Shown here: positions 12,551-24,624 of the stretch, piece by piece
Position numbering within the stretch: the first letter of the stretch is position 1
How the letters are laid out: the number at the start of each line of letters is the position of its first letter
Origin: Torreya grandis
Taxonomy: Eukaryota; Streptophyta; Pinopsida; Cupressales; Taxaceae
NCBI GenBank assembly: GCA_037957365.1
Contig: JARHVA010000349.1
Span: 3,894,501-3,958,500 of the forward strand
DNA length: 64,000 nt
Direction of reading: 5' to 3'
Translations under genes and position numbers: made by a program
Notes under the pieces: generated by a model
Databases searched by the model: none
What the model was told of the DNA's origin: nothing
The model's input: the letters and a program-made list of their open reading frames with translations, nothing else

Positions 12551-14582
12551 CTTAAAAAATACTTGAGCAATATTTTATCTTATAGTGGCTTATGGATGCA
12601 TTGAACTATAAAATTCATTTAATATGTGAGTAACCATGCCAAATTTTACTTATGAGGAATCAAATGGACTTATGAAGTCTATATCATAATAAATTTAACC
12701 ATGATATCTAAACTATTAACCGTGAAGATATTTTATATTATATTAAGTGTTAGGGATATTTTATTAGGTTTTACCTCCATAAAAACTTTTCCATTTGTGT
12801 ATCTATGGAGTTTGTGATCCCTAACATCCCTATGATAATGTGAACATGACATGTGTCACCATATCAGTATCTCATACCTATAATCTCTTCATGAATTTTT
12901 TTATTAAGTATTGTTTTTTTAGTACATGGATTAATTAGAATATGGAAATGGTTTAAATGTGTGAATAGTTATATGGATTAAATATTAGTCAACATTAAAT
13001 TCTATGGTGGAGACCATGTTTGTAGTGATTTTATTTTTATATTATTAATTATATAAATAAAACTTAACAATGTTTATGTGTTCACATAAAATAAAAATTT
13101 GATTGTGGCATGTGTCACCCATCACTACAACATGTTCAAAACCTCTCTTTGTGAAGGTTTGGAGCAATTTTATTTTCATGAAGTTGCAAATGTGTTACTT
13201 TATAAAATGTGTTTTAGTATGCTTGAGGTCCAAAATCTATGTCACATGTTTGTGTGATAACACTATGGTGTGTGGTCACATCAAATATGCATAGACTATA
13301 TTATGTGTCGATTAAGCGAATAATGACCCTATTTGGTCCATGTACATACCTTGGACCCTTTGTTTATATCAATATGTGGAAACATGAATGGATGAGTAAG
13401 TTATGATATTAAAATGTGGCTAATAAGTGAATTAGGATATAAATTTAAACTAAAATAATATATGATTGTTAGAAACTCCATTAGATAATTGTATTGTAAC
13501 ATGGCTCGAGAAACTTGAATGTTTAATGACACGTATAGTAGCATTATATTGTGACACTCAATATTGTATTAAATTAGTAATAATAATTAAATGGAGAAGA
13601 TAAATAAAATAATAATTAGTGAATCATAATCCACATGAGGTTTTTATATCTAATTCCTAAAATGGATAAGTTACTAGTCAATTGATAGATTTTTGGGTAA
13701 AATACAATAGACCTAATTCTTCTTATGTTAGTGCCCATAAGAAGGTATATACGGAAGCGAGTGTGGATGCATAAAAATCTAAGACTGAGTGTGGTATGAA
13801 TGCATCAGATTTTATTCTCGGGTAACCTAGATGGAGTGGTCCCTTAAAATCCCATAGCCCACAAATCCTAGGAAATGTGTCTTTTCCCAAGATTGTTGAA
13901 TCAAGAGTTTCTCGATTATATGTAGTTGTAATTTCATGTATTAAAAAATCAATGAACATTTGAGTGACACTTTCTTAGAAAACTCCTTATTTATATTTGA
14001 AGTGATACTTTTAACTAATTATAAAAGTAAAAAAGTTAAAATTTATAATATTTTTTAAATTTTTAAATTTTTTTATTATAATATTTATATTTTATAAATA
14101 ATTTAAAATATATACATTTTTAAACATTATTAGATTTTAACAAAATATTGAGTTTAGTTTATAACGAAATGTGATGATTTTAAATATATATAATTGAAGT
14201 ATTCAATAAAATATAGTAATAATAAATATTTTTCATTTATATATTAGGTATATTTTAGTAATAATTATGTAATTTTATTAAATAAATAAAATTAGTAATT
14301 AAATTTGGTAATACAAATTAATAATTAATAATTCAACATTTAAAATATTAGACTATGTAGCATCATTTATTATTTATATAAATCAAATATTTTTATATTT
14401 AAATTATATCAATAAAATTTTATTATTTATATAATATAATATATGAATATAAATTATATTAGTAAAATTTTAGTAACTTAAAAATAATCCAAAATTATTT
14501 GTTAATATTTTATAATCATATTAGTACAATTGATAGAATGTTAACTAATTTGGTTTAAATTGAAATTTGTTTTATTTGTCAC
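12551..14582. other. AT-rich stretch without recognisable gene
   Basis: No coding signature seen on either strand. From about 13980 to 14570 the sequence is almost pure A/T with many TAATAAT-like runs. It ends at the CTTTC target duplication of the next element. Confidence 0.4.
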
Positions 14583-14587
14583 CTTTC

Positions 14588-15917
14588 TATTTAACCTTAA
14601 TTTGGATAAGAAGCTATCCTACTTGGGTGAAAGGGTTAAGGATATATAAAAGATAGGGCATAAGGGTGAATATCAGATTTAGAATAGGAAAATTAATGTG
14701 TTAAACCAAGATGTATCATATGCTAGATTTATAAAGTTAAGATAGGATATTAATGAAAAGTACAACTATGTTAGATATACAAATGACATAAAATAAAGTA
14801 CTTAGCTATTTTTAATGCTAATATATTGTTGGATATAGTATGGATAGAAAGTAGGTAGGAATCTAGTTTGAGATCAATTATTAGTTTCTGGATTTGGTGC
14901 ATTTGGCTCTTTAGATAGTTGTGTCATCTTGGGATAGTTGCACTGATACTAGTTTCTAGGTTAAATGTTATTATCCTATATGGAATACTCACTCAAAAAA
15001 ATGTGACCACCTAGATGCTTATGGTTTTTGCTTCACCTTCACTCTAGTGTATTCAAATTTGGTTTATGGACTATTGCTCTTGGTGAAATTGTAAAACCCT
15101 ACCATTATATCTTCAATGTGACCTTGGGTAAAAATAGGCTAGTAGGTACACAATGTCAAACTGACATACAAAGACCCCATTGTCAAATGGAACTTCCTAC
15201 ATATCCAATACTCCAAAAGAGGGCCTCATATGCATATGGTTATCCACTACGTGTTGGCTTGTGTGTGAATCATGCAATATGTAAAGATAGTATAAAAGTA
15301 ACCTATCTTGTAAATTGGAAAATATGACTTTATAACTACTATTTTAGTGTTTTACACCTATAGATATGTTGTACCTATGAATAGTGTGGAAATAGGAAAG
15401 TTTTGATGAATTGAGTTCTTGATAGGGTGATTTATTATAAGTTCTTTGGTATCTTTGGTCTTTTCTAGGTGTGGAATAAATGAGGGTTGATATTGTATTT
15501 ATACAAATCCTATAAGGAGATAAATCACATGAAATCCCATAGGTAGACAGTTGTAATATGTTTCATTTATAAATTTGATGACTTTAGTGCACTAGATACT
15601 TGTGTTGGGATAAGATAGTAATGTTGATGTTATTGTCTGACCTAGATGCTAGTGTCTAAGGATAAGCAGAGAAGTTATAGGCTCAAAACTTGTGTAGGAA
15701 TAAGATAAGTAAATTTTTAGCATTTAAGAAAGATGGGATGTTTGTGTCATCAATGTAAGGCCAGTTAGACTAAGAGATAGGATAAGGGGAATAAGATATA
15801 GTAGATGTGAGGCTTCTGGAAGCAAGAAATGTGTAGATATAATAGGAATAATGAGGCTCATGATTTTTCCAAGTTTGCAAGACTAATGTGCTACATAATA
15901 ACAAAATATCATCTACA
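14588..15917 (-). repeat. 3' LTR (left copy) of the 14.6-23.1 kb element
   Basis: 1330 bp, alignable by eye with 21831-23074 along its length. On minus it begins TGTAGATGATATTTTG. Its end is degraded (the expected TCA reads ATA at 14588-14590). CTTTC lies directly outside. Confidence 0.8.
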
Positions 15918-15935
15918 TTTGTGCCCCCCACCCTT
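15918..15935 (-). other. Polypurine tract of the 14.6-23.1 kb element
   Basis: On minus the sequence AAGGGTGGGGGGCACAAA stands immediately before the LTR start TGTAGA. This purine run primes plus-strand synthesis in LTR elements and gives the element its orientation. Confidence 0.65.
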
Positions 15936-16432
15936 GAATCTAGTAATGAAATTACTAGATTAAAAGAAATGAATAATTACTTGCATGTGTATACACACCT
16001 TGTATTTGTTTGAGTTCAATTTAAATTATTTGCTAGTGACTGACCTACAACCAAGATCATGTTATAGTATACAATCAGTGCAAATAATCTGGGTCAAAAA
16101 TACTTGAAATAGATTATAATTAAAATAGTAAGTTTAAAGACTACATTTGCATGTTGATATAACTACTTTGCTTATTGTCAAGTTATTTTTGTAAAACACA
16201 TATCATTATAAGGCTCTAAAACTAAGAATAAGATAAATATAGATAATTATTTAAAGTGCATATATCCAAAGATATAGAGAGAGATTGGAAGGTGCATTCC
16301 CCCAAATTTGGAGCAAAAGTGAGTTTCCACCTAGCATTTGAGATTAGCTTAACTGTGCAAACCAATGATACTCATAACCTAGTACCCCCACTACATGTGG
16401 AGGATCTAAAAACTAAAATAAGTGCCAATGTG

Positions 16433-16460
16433 GAGAACATGTTTTGAAAAACATGTTCTC
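16433..16460. repeat. Perfect 12-bp inverted repeat with 4-base loop
   Basis: Arms gagaacatgttt (16433-16444) and aaacatgttctc (16449-16460) are exact reverse complements around TGAA. It lies in the non-coding 3' part of the element. There is no T-run beside it, and a terminator role is not implied in a plant genome. Confidence 0.8.
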
Positions 16461-16720
16461 ATTGAATCTAAAAATTATGAAAATATAGAATCCATGTCAC
16501 CATGACATGCCTCCACTGAAATTCCCCCTTTGATATGAGGTAAAAATAGTACCTGGTAGTTAACTCACCTCAAAGGAAGGAGATAAACATATAACTATAT
16601 ATTCTATCACTGAACCATGTAGTATGTAGAAGTAAATATGCCTAAGTAGATGTAACATTGAAGCACATAGAACTAATGTAATCAAATTTAAGCCTAATAT
16701 GCATGACAAATATCATGGAA

Positions 16721-16919
<199 letters not shown>

Positions 16920-17552
16920 ACACACACATTAACACTCAAAATCAATTCAAAAAGCAATGGTCCAAGGAGATTGTAAATAATGGCCATGTTCAAATGCCAC
17001 AAAATCGAATGGACATGACTTAGTCAAATGTCCACAAAAGAAGAGAATGACATACTCAAATTTCTAAGAATGTAATGACATATTAAAATGAACAAGAAAG
17101 AAAACATAGGTACAAGGGCTGTATACAATGGATCATATGAAAATACTCAAAAAAGTAAAGCAATAAAAAAGAAAAACACTCAAAATGTGTAAAGGAAAAT
17201 CATAAACAACCAACATAAACATGTCATAGTGGCACATGGATTGAATGTTTTAGAAAGTAATGTCATGTGCATAACATATCAAGTATCATGTGAAAGATAT
17301 TATAAAAGATAATAGGCATGTGTAAGTACATATGTAAGCTAAAAAATGATAGTGTAGAGTGAACATCTAGTCATATAACCTATGTTTATCAATATCATAG
17401 AAGATGGATGCCCCCAATGTCATGATGATGTGAGTAGAGGTAAGGCCCAACACCCATAAGTGTATCATGTGTATGTGTCTTCCTGTGTATGTGTATGTGT
17501 ATGTAGGATTAAATGATATGCTAGTCCTCAACATGGAACTAACACATAGATG

Positions 17553-17948
17553 TCAAGGAGCCAATAGAACATGTAGGCATCGAAAGTGTTTTTGGAATTT
17601 TTTGGTTTTTTGGAAGAGATAAGACCATCCTATGATATCAATATTAGGATGGTAATCTTCAAGGTTTGGTAAATGTATTACATTTCCTAAAAAATATGTA
17701 TCATAGGTGTGCATAATAGTATAATAAAGTGTATCATGCTCTTTTGGTAAGCTTGTACTTAGTGTCTTTGTTACATAGTTATTATAATTTGTTGCTAGTA
17801 ACCATGGATTGCCAAGTTTGAAACTATATTTTTTCATAAAAAGACTAATATGATAAATAATAGATCTTGATTTGGATCTAAGTGTGACATTACATTGAAT
17901 ATTTTTAGCACACAAATTGGATATAGTATCTTGATTTACGTGTTCCAT
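17553..17948 (-). pseudogene. Unrecognised 131-codon open frame in the non-autonomous LTR element
   Basis: Open for 131 codons from ATG at 17948, unusually long for this window. It reads as ordinary soluble protein (pieces such as CNVTLRSK, FKLGNPWLLAT and DYHPNIDIIGWSYLF) with no membrane segment. It follows the gag zinc-knuckle and G-patch-like regions on the same strand, the place where a protease would lie, but I see no DSG/DTG motif. I do not recognise the family; a protease-region or element-specific protein relic is possible. Confidence 0.45.
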
Positions 17949-18263
17949 GCAATATCCCAGATATGTAAAGAATTTCCAGGTGCATATATTGAATTTAATA
18001 TTTAGGTCAAGTTTGATATTTTGATATTAATTTCAATATATTCAAGGGTAAATGATTTTATATTTTGAGGAATGATTGGACATTTCTTCATACAAAGGCA
18101 CACATTTGACATTAACCATTTTAGTACTTTTTCCTTTGTGTCATGTTTAGAACATTAGAGTTATCAAGTGTCCTTTTAAATTTGACCTCTTCTATTGGAA
18201 ACCTTATATTTAGAATTCTTGTTTGATTTTCTTGAATTTGAGTGGGTAAATTTTGTTCTTGTT

Positions 18264-18599
18264 TTAATTATTGTGTTTGTAAGTGTATTTATTTCGAATC
18301 ATATTTTTTATGTCTTTCTTATTATTTATGGAATTTTTCCTTTTGTACCTCTTTTTAATTTGTAGGTTCTTTCTCTTTGACCCAATGTATCTTTGAATTA
18401 TTGGTATTATCATTACCATTATATCCCAAGCCTTGTTGATCATTCTGATCAAATGTGGAAATAGGGTGAGTGATGCCTTGGGAATGTTTTGCCAATTTTT
18501 GACCATGATAACCAAAGTTTTGTAAATATTTCTTTCCAAAACCATATTTATTGGAAAACTAAGTATCATTGTTGAGAAGCAAATTTTTACCCTTTTCAT
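18264..18599 (-). pseudogene. G-patch-like segment of the LTR element's gag/protease protein
   Basis: In one minus frame (about 18550 down to 18420) the translation reads YGFGKKYLQNFGYHGQKLAK, then HSQGITHPI and QQGLGYNG. This resembles the G-patch pattern: repeated glycines, an aromatic residue after the first glycine, a G.GLGK-like core and a QGI..PI tail. G-patch domains bind RNA or helicases and occur at gag/protease junctions in some retroelements. A different frame is open from 18599 to 18264, but the G-patch frame is the one that looks like protein. This is motif reading only. Confidence 0.5.
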
Positions 18600-18779
18600 G
18601 ATATGATTTATATTTTTGAACCTTTTCTTATTCTATGTTTGATATTTGGAACTATTTTTGCTCTAAATTTTTCTTTGGTACTCACATTTGATGTTTTAGA
18701 ACTTGTGTTTTAGGAGAGGTACTCATAATTTGAGTGGTTTTATTGTGTTATGTATCAATCATATGGTCACCACTATCTT

Positions 18780-19403
18780 TAAGACTTTGTATTTAGTTCT
18801 TCAATGCAAAACAATTCTATGTATGATGTGTATATATTTTATGATATGCACAATAGTATTCGGATCTATGTATAGGATGTATGGGAGGTAATTTGATCAA
18901 ATAATTTCTAATAATATCTCTTATAATATCACTTGACCTCTTGGTAGGATTATGTTCACTTTTAGAATCACTAGTTTGGGATGTATTCTATTTTAGATTT
19001 TCATTTGGATAATAAACCTTGTTTGGCACAACATTGGTAGATGAATATACAAAGACATGATTAACAAAACCATGTGTTGGATGTTGTAGGAGTGTAATCT
19101 TAATTTATAATAATGTTATACTTGAAATTAGAGATTGTTTTTAATTTTTTAACTCAAGAATTAAGTTGGTCATAGTATTGATTTGTTCTTGTAGGGTTTT
19201 ATGGCTACCATCTTTTGCATAATAGAATGATCCTCCTCACCCTTTGAAGGAATGATAAAATGAATTTGGTTAGAGGGTTGATATATATCACCATCCTTAG
19301 GGTTAGGATAAGTAATCTTCGTTTTATCCATTTGACATGTTTTGAAAATTGATACGAGGATAGGATAAGATAGACTTACAAATGCTAAATAATAATCAAC
19401 CAT
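18780..19403 (-). pseudogene. gag remnant with C-x3-H zinc-knuckle-like motif
   Basis: From an ATG at 19403 (MVDYYLAFVSLSYP) gag-like sequence runs left across several stops. At 18800-18855 it reads CAYHKIYTHHT, a stop, then NCFALKN and IQSLKDSGD. This fits the C-x2-YH...H.T..C..LK..I..L pattern found in gag of some plant Ty3/gypsy lineages, where it binds element RNA. The capsid core expected upstream is not recognisable, so gag appears shortened. The two stops near the motif sit where glutamate or lysine/arginine is usual. Confidence 0.6.
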
Positions 19404-19834
19404 GATAGTAAGGATATAGTAATTTCACCCTATTGGATAAGTTTTTCATAACTATGAGATAGGTTTTTCTATAAAAAGAGGAAATAAACCAAAACCATAA
19501 AAATATGGAAACAAAAGTAAATGTGCTTCTTGTGGACCTAAATTTATTAAAAATAGTAAATTTCTCAATTTGGCAAATATGTAAAATATTTTGGAAAACA
19601 AAAAGATGATTTTTTATATAGAAAAATAATTATGAAAAACCTCAGAGGAATTAGAAATTTTATTTATTCTGAATCATAAATATGCCAAATAATTTTGAAT
19701 ATTTTATAGGCAAACCCTAAAATATTCTAAAGAAAGAATAAATAATTGCGATAAATCAAGAATATTTTTCAAATATCAAAGAGAGATTTTTTAATAAAAT
19801 ATTATTTTTGATGAAATATAGAAATTAATTTCAA

Positions 19835-21469
19835 TAAGGAGGCCACATCCCTAAAATAAGCCATTTAGGTATACAAAATGAAAGTATTGTGGAATGGGTT
19901 GGCAATTAGGTTGACACATGCATGAACATCTCTCATCAAGAGACGGGTTTCAAAAATAATGAACCACTATTATGATAAAGTGGGATGGATTTATTGCTTA
20001 AGGAGGGAAGCAGTGGGTTTTACAAGGATATTTTGAGCCATTTAAACCATGATTTTACATAACCTCCTAAACATCTCTCTCATGTTTGATGCCACATAAA
20101 AAATGGGGGGTGATAGGGAGCATTTAGAACCAACCTCCTATTATGAAGTGCAGGGATTAAAGAAAGACTAGAAGAAGTTATGATGGGGGGATCATGGAAT
20201 TAATGCTGAGGATTATCAAGCATGATGTTAATGTTGTAAGGTATTTTATTGATATTTTGAATGACCACATGGTGGAGATGAGAAGAATTAAAATTGAATT
20301 CACAAAGGAGTTTATAGGTGAATCCATGGGTATGATGTATGTCGGGGTGGTGTACAAGGATCAATCAAAAAATAAATAACTCCAATGGTTTTTTTGCATA
20401 AATGAGTTTGTCAAAACAAATAAAAAGGGGTTCCCCCATGATAATCTCCTATTGTAATAGACTGAGGTGTGCATTCAAGTGATGAAATACCTGACACTCA
20501 AAGGTAAGCATACATTAATTTTCTCCCACCACTTTTTATTGTTAAACCATTTCAAGGGATACAATATTAGTATCTTGTTATATCTCTTAAATTCTCTTGA
20601 GAGCACTACTCTCACCAACCAAGTTAATGAATCTAACCCTATACTTCACCAAGGTCTCATCTTATTGTTGGCGAAGCATGGCCAAACCTTTTAGTGTAGG
20701 GAGGCTCCTCTAGGGGGTCCTCATCTGAAGAGGAATCCCTAGAGGAAGATCCTACCTTGATATCCTATTGCCCTTCTACCAACACCCCCCAAGCTAGCAT
20801 GTCTAAAATGTCTACAAATGACCTCCTATTGATGTTATTTATCCCTAAGGCCAAACCAATTATTCTAGATGAGAGCACCTCTAGGGAGGCCATTAGGAAA
20901 GGTAAACTCCTATCTAATGAAATGGAAAAAAACAAAGATCAATTGTATATCTTCAAAAATAAGCTACATGAGGTCAAGATGAATTGGGTGGGACTCATTC
21001 AAGAATGGAACACCTTGAATAGGCAAGCAGACATGACTATCTAATCTTTCATCTATTCTAACAAGGTGAATATGACTCCCATTAAATATATCTTTAAGGT
21101 GACAAGGACCTCCCCACCTAAGATCCCTAGCATGAATCCCATTAATAAAACCCCTCTATAGGAATAAAGATAATTAAGGTCATGGATGATCCTCTCCTAA
21201 GACAACACTGAAGGACCTAGTAATAGGACAAGGGCCAAAGTTTACAAGAATAATAAGGGTACACCTAAGAATATAATTAAACAATAGAGGAAACCACCCC
21301 CTCCTGGTCTATTTATTTTATTATGGTTTTTCACCTCCTAAGGGTTTAATTAGCTATTTTTAAATTTTTTTTACTACTTTGGCACTTGGGGCCTACTACT
21401 CTTTTGTATAAATTTTTTTATGGTTCCTAGTCCTTGTAAAACTAGGTTGTTTACCCGATGAAATAAAAA
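19835..21469 (+). mobile_element. Non-LTR (LINE-type) insertion with about 15-bp target duplication
   Basis: AGAAATTAATTTCAA (19820-19834) and AGAAATTAATTTTAA (21470-21484) differ at one base and flank 1635 bp that ends in AAATAAAAA, an A-rich tail, on plus. Long target duplications plus a 3' A-tail are the mark of target-primed reverse transcription. The insert carries a broken open region (20194-21044) but no endonuclease or RT, so it is a non-autonomous or internally deleted copy. Its 3' part shares TTGTAAAACTAGGTTGTTT-like wording with the insertion at 54098-55136. Confidence 0.7.
20194..21044 (+). pseudogene. Broken open region in the non-LTR insertion, function unknown
   Basis: 20194-20694 stays in one frame with only a few stops (MELMLRIIKHDVNVVRYFID; later KGKHTLIFSHHFLLLNHFKG and NPILHQGLILLLAKHG). 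After a frame change, 20757-21044 is open (95 codons; pieces such as SREAIRKGKLLSNEMEKNKD and LHEVKMNWVGLIQEWNTLNR, the latter suggesting a helical or coiled segment). It is protein-like and on the same strand as the A-tail, so it is probably the element's own ORF (ORF1-like or captured). I do not recognise a domain. Confidence 0.45.
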
Positions 21470-21814
21470 AGAAATTAATTTTAACATAAATACACCATTT
21501 TCATTGTATTCTATTATTTACTAAAAATAGTAAATTGAAAAATTGAAAAATCTGTATTGAATTTTGGCGAACAAAAAGAGGTTTTTATAAGATACCAATC
21601 TAAGTAGAAAATACCTCTAAGGAATTTTGAAAATTACATGTTCGGATGTTAAAATTCATCGATAAATGAAGGATCCACTTGAAATCACATGCATGCAAAG
21701 CCCTTGTGACCAGAATAACCATAGGGTAAAGTTTTAGATCTACAAATCCATCAAACTAGTTGAAACCATATGATAATTAGAAGCCCTAGATCAACAAAAT
21801 TGAATATTCACATG

Positions 21815-21830
21815 GATCACTTTCACCAAA
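21815..21830 (-). other. Putative primer-binding site of the 14.6-23.1 kb element
   Basis: On minus the 5' LTR ends TTAATCA and is followed by TTTGGTGAAAGTGATCC. A TGG start just inside the LTR is the expected layout, but I cannot match the sequence to a specific tRNA 3' end. Confidence 0.4.
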
Positions 21831-23074
21831 TGATTAACCCTAATTTGGTTAATAGGCTATCCTAATTGGGTAAAAGTGTTAAGGATATATAAATGATAGG
21901 GAACAAGGGTGAATATCAAATCTATAACAAGCTAATTAATGTGTTAAACTTAGATGTACCATATGTTAAATTTATAAAGTTGAGATCGACTATTAATGGA
22001 GAGTATAACTATGCTATATATACAAATGGCATAAAATAAAATACTTAGTTGATTCCACTACTAATACAATGTTAGATATGGGGCAAGTAGAAACTAGGTA
22101 GGAAGATAGTTCTGGATCAATCTTTTGATTCTAGATTTAGTGCCTCTAACTCTCTAGATAGTTACATTAGCCTAATATAGTTACATTGATGATATTATAT
22201 GGGTGTAAAACTAGTGTTATGTTTTGAATATGTGATCAAACATGATGAAACCACATGTATTCTTTTGGTTTTTTCTTCACCTTTGCTCTAGTGCATTTAA
22301 ATATGGGTCATGGAATGTCACTCCTAGTGAAATGGTAAAACCTTAGCTTTGCATATTCAATGTGATTTTAGGGGGAAATGGGCTAGTGGGCACATGGTGT
22401 TGAGCTGACCCATTATGACCCTAGTTTCAAAGAGAAATACCTACATAGCTAATACTTTAAAAGAAGGCCTTAGACACATGTTGTTCTCTCTTATGTGTTG
22501 GTTAATACTTTAGACCTATATATGTGTTATACCTATGAATGGTGTGGAAATAGGGAAGCTTTAATCAATTGAGTGCTTGATAGAGATCTTTATGATAAGT
22601 TCCTTGGTCTTTTTGGTCATTTTAGGTGAATAATTGATGAGGGTTGATATTGTATTTATAACAATGCTATCGAGAGATAAATCACATTGAAGCACTTAGA
22701 CCGACCATTATGATACATCTCACTTGCAAATTTGATGACTTTAGGGAACTAAATAATTACATTGGGATAGGACAGTAATGTCAATGCTACTATCTGACCC
22801 AAACATTAGTGTCCATGGATAAGGAGAATAAGCATAGGCTTAAAACTTGTATAGTATAATATAAATACATTTTAAGCATTCTATGCAAGATGGGATGTAT
22901 GTGTCATCAATATAAGGCTGGTAAAATTAAGAGATAGGATAAGGGGCATAAGATAGAGTAGATGTGAGGCTTATGGAAGTAAGGCATGTGTAGAACTAAG
23001 AGGAACAATTGAGGTCATGAGTTTTCCAAGTGTACAAGACTAAGGTGCTACATAATCACAAAATATGGTCTACA
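21831..23074 (-). repeat. 5' LTR (right copy) of the 14.6-23.1 kb element
   Basis: 1244 bp. On minus it starts TGTAGACCATATTTTG and ends GGGTTAATCA, so both TG and CA ends survive. CTTTC follows outside at 23075-23079, matching 14583-14587. Confidence 0.8.
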
Positions 23075-23079
23075 CTTTC

Positions 23080-24350
23080 TTACTTTTATTTTTATTTTTT
23101 TCCTTTAGAACCTTCTCAAGTTGGATATCCATGTTCACCCTTATTACAACTTTTTATATTTTATTTTTTATAATTTGATATGAATGCTACTATTTAAAAA
23201 AAAATAAGAATGTTATTTATAAAATTATGTGTAGGGCATAAGATCTGATCAATGTTATTATGTAATGCACATATGTATAATAATCCTCAATCACAAGATA
23301 ATATAAATGTGTCATGAACACATGATATATATGAATATATTTCAAATTATATGAATAAGTGGATCTAAGATAAGGATGAGGGTGTATTGGGGCAATAACA
23401 TGGGCTACCAAGTGTATGATAACTCAATATTCTATAATTTTTTTTTTGTAAATGTACCATGATTGATGGCCTATCATTTATCATAATATGTGTGACCTAT
23501 AATCTAAATAATAAATGTATAACTATAATTAAAAGGGGTATAATATACTCTATACATAGGATATGCCAATAATAAACATGTGTGGGTAGGATGCCTCAGT
23601 AGCAAAATATGATATAATATAGAAACTATAGGTACCATACTCCCATTAGGTGAAGACATATGAAATAATAAACAATGGGTATTATTCCCCAATAGGAAAA
23701 TATATATGTAGATGTGATTAATAAGGGGACAAGTGTGAGTATGATTACCCTATAAGCAAAGTTATGATTGTGTATCAATTCATGTTTTTTATTTTTCCAT
23801 GCAATATATATATATAATAATAATATAAATTAACATAATAATTCATGAGGATGAACACTAAAAATAAAGGAGCAAGGCTCACAAATTATATGAGTATGTT
23901 GAGTAGGATTATAAGAACCTATAACTTCCCTCAAAATTCAATGTATGTTATATTAAAGGTCCCAATAGATACAATATGATCATCAAGAAACTAATGAAAC
24001 ATGTTAATAATGGGACCAACAATCAAATGGTCAAGGTCATTGAAATATAGAAATCAATGTGAAACAAGTGTCTTAAAATAATATCAAGGAAAATATAAAG
24101 TAAGCACCAAAATGGAATTAAGAAGATATAATAATGCCATCAATCACTAAGAGGAAACCACATCTAAAACATAACATATATAATAAGAAAGATATATACA
24201 AGACATTGTTATAATAATGATATATAGATGAGGTCAAAATCTTAGTCATAAAAATATGGATGGTATGATACAAGTTATCGTGTATAGAAAAATATCAATC
24301 CAAAGGTAAGTGATATAAAATGCACTCATCCATATAATAGTGATATTCAA
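23080..24350. other. AT-rich stretch without recognisable gene
   Basis: Only short chance frames and scattered ATATAT runs (for example 23806-23816). No retroelement domain seen. Confidence 0.4.

Positions 24351-24623
<273 letters not shown>

Positions 24624-24624
<1 letters not shown>

Larger units (their letters stand above)
19548..21625. repeat. Diverged direct repeat either side of the non-LTR insertion
   Basis: About 105 bases at 19548-19653 and 21522-21625 share the order TAAAAATAGTAAA, then AACAAAAAGA, then CCTC..AGGAATT. Both lie in the untranslated leader of the minus-strand LTR element, outside the target duplication of the inserted non-LTR element, so they predate it. Confidence 0.55.

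Noticed and set aside
14640..14660. TATA box on plus suggesting the 14.6-23.1 kb element runs on plus
   Set aside because: The gag and G-patch readings and the polypurine tract all place the element on minus; AT-rich DNA yields TATA-like words easily.
20194..21044. Host protein-coding gene on plus
   Set aside because: It lies inside a target-duplicated, A-tailed insertion and has in-frame stops and a frame change, so it is treated as a retroelement or retrocopy relic.
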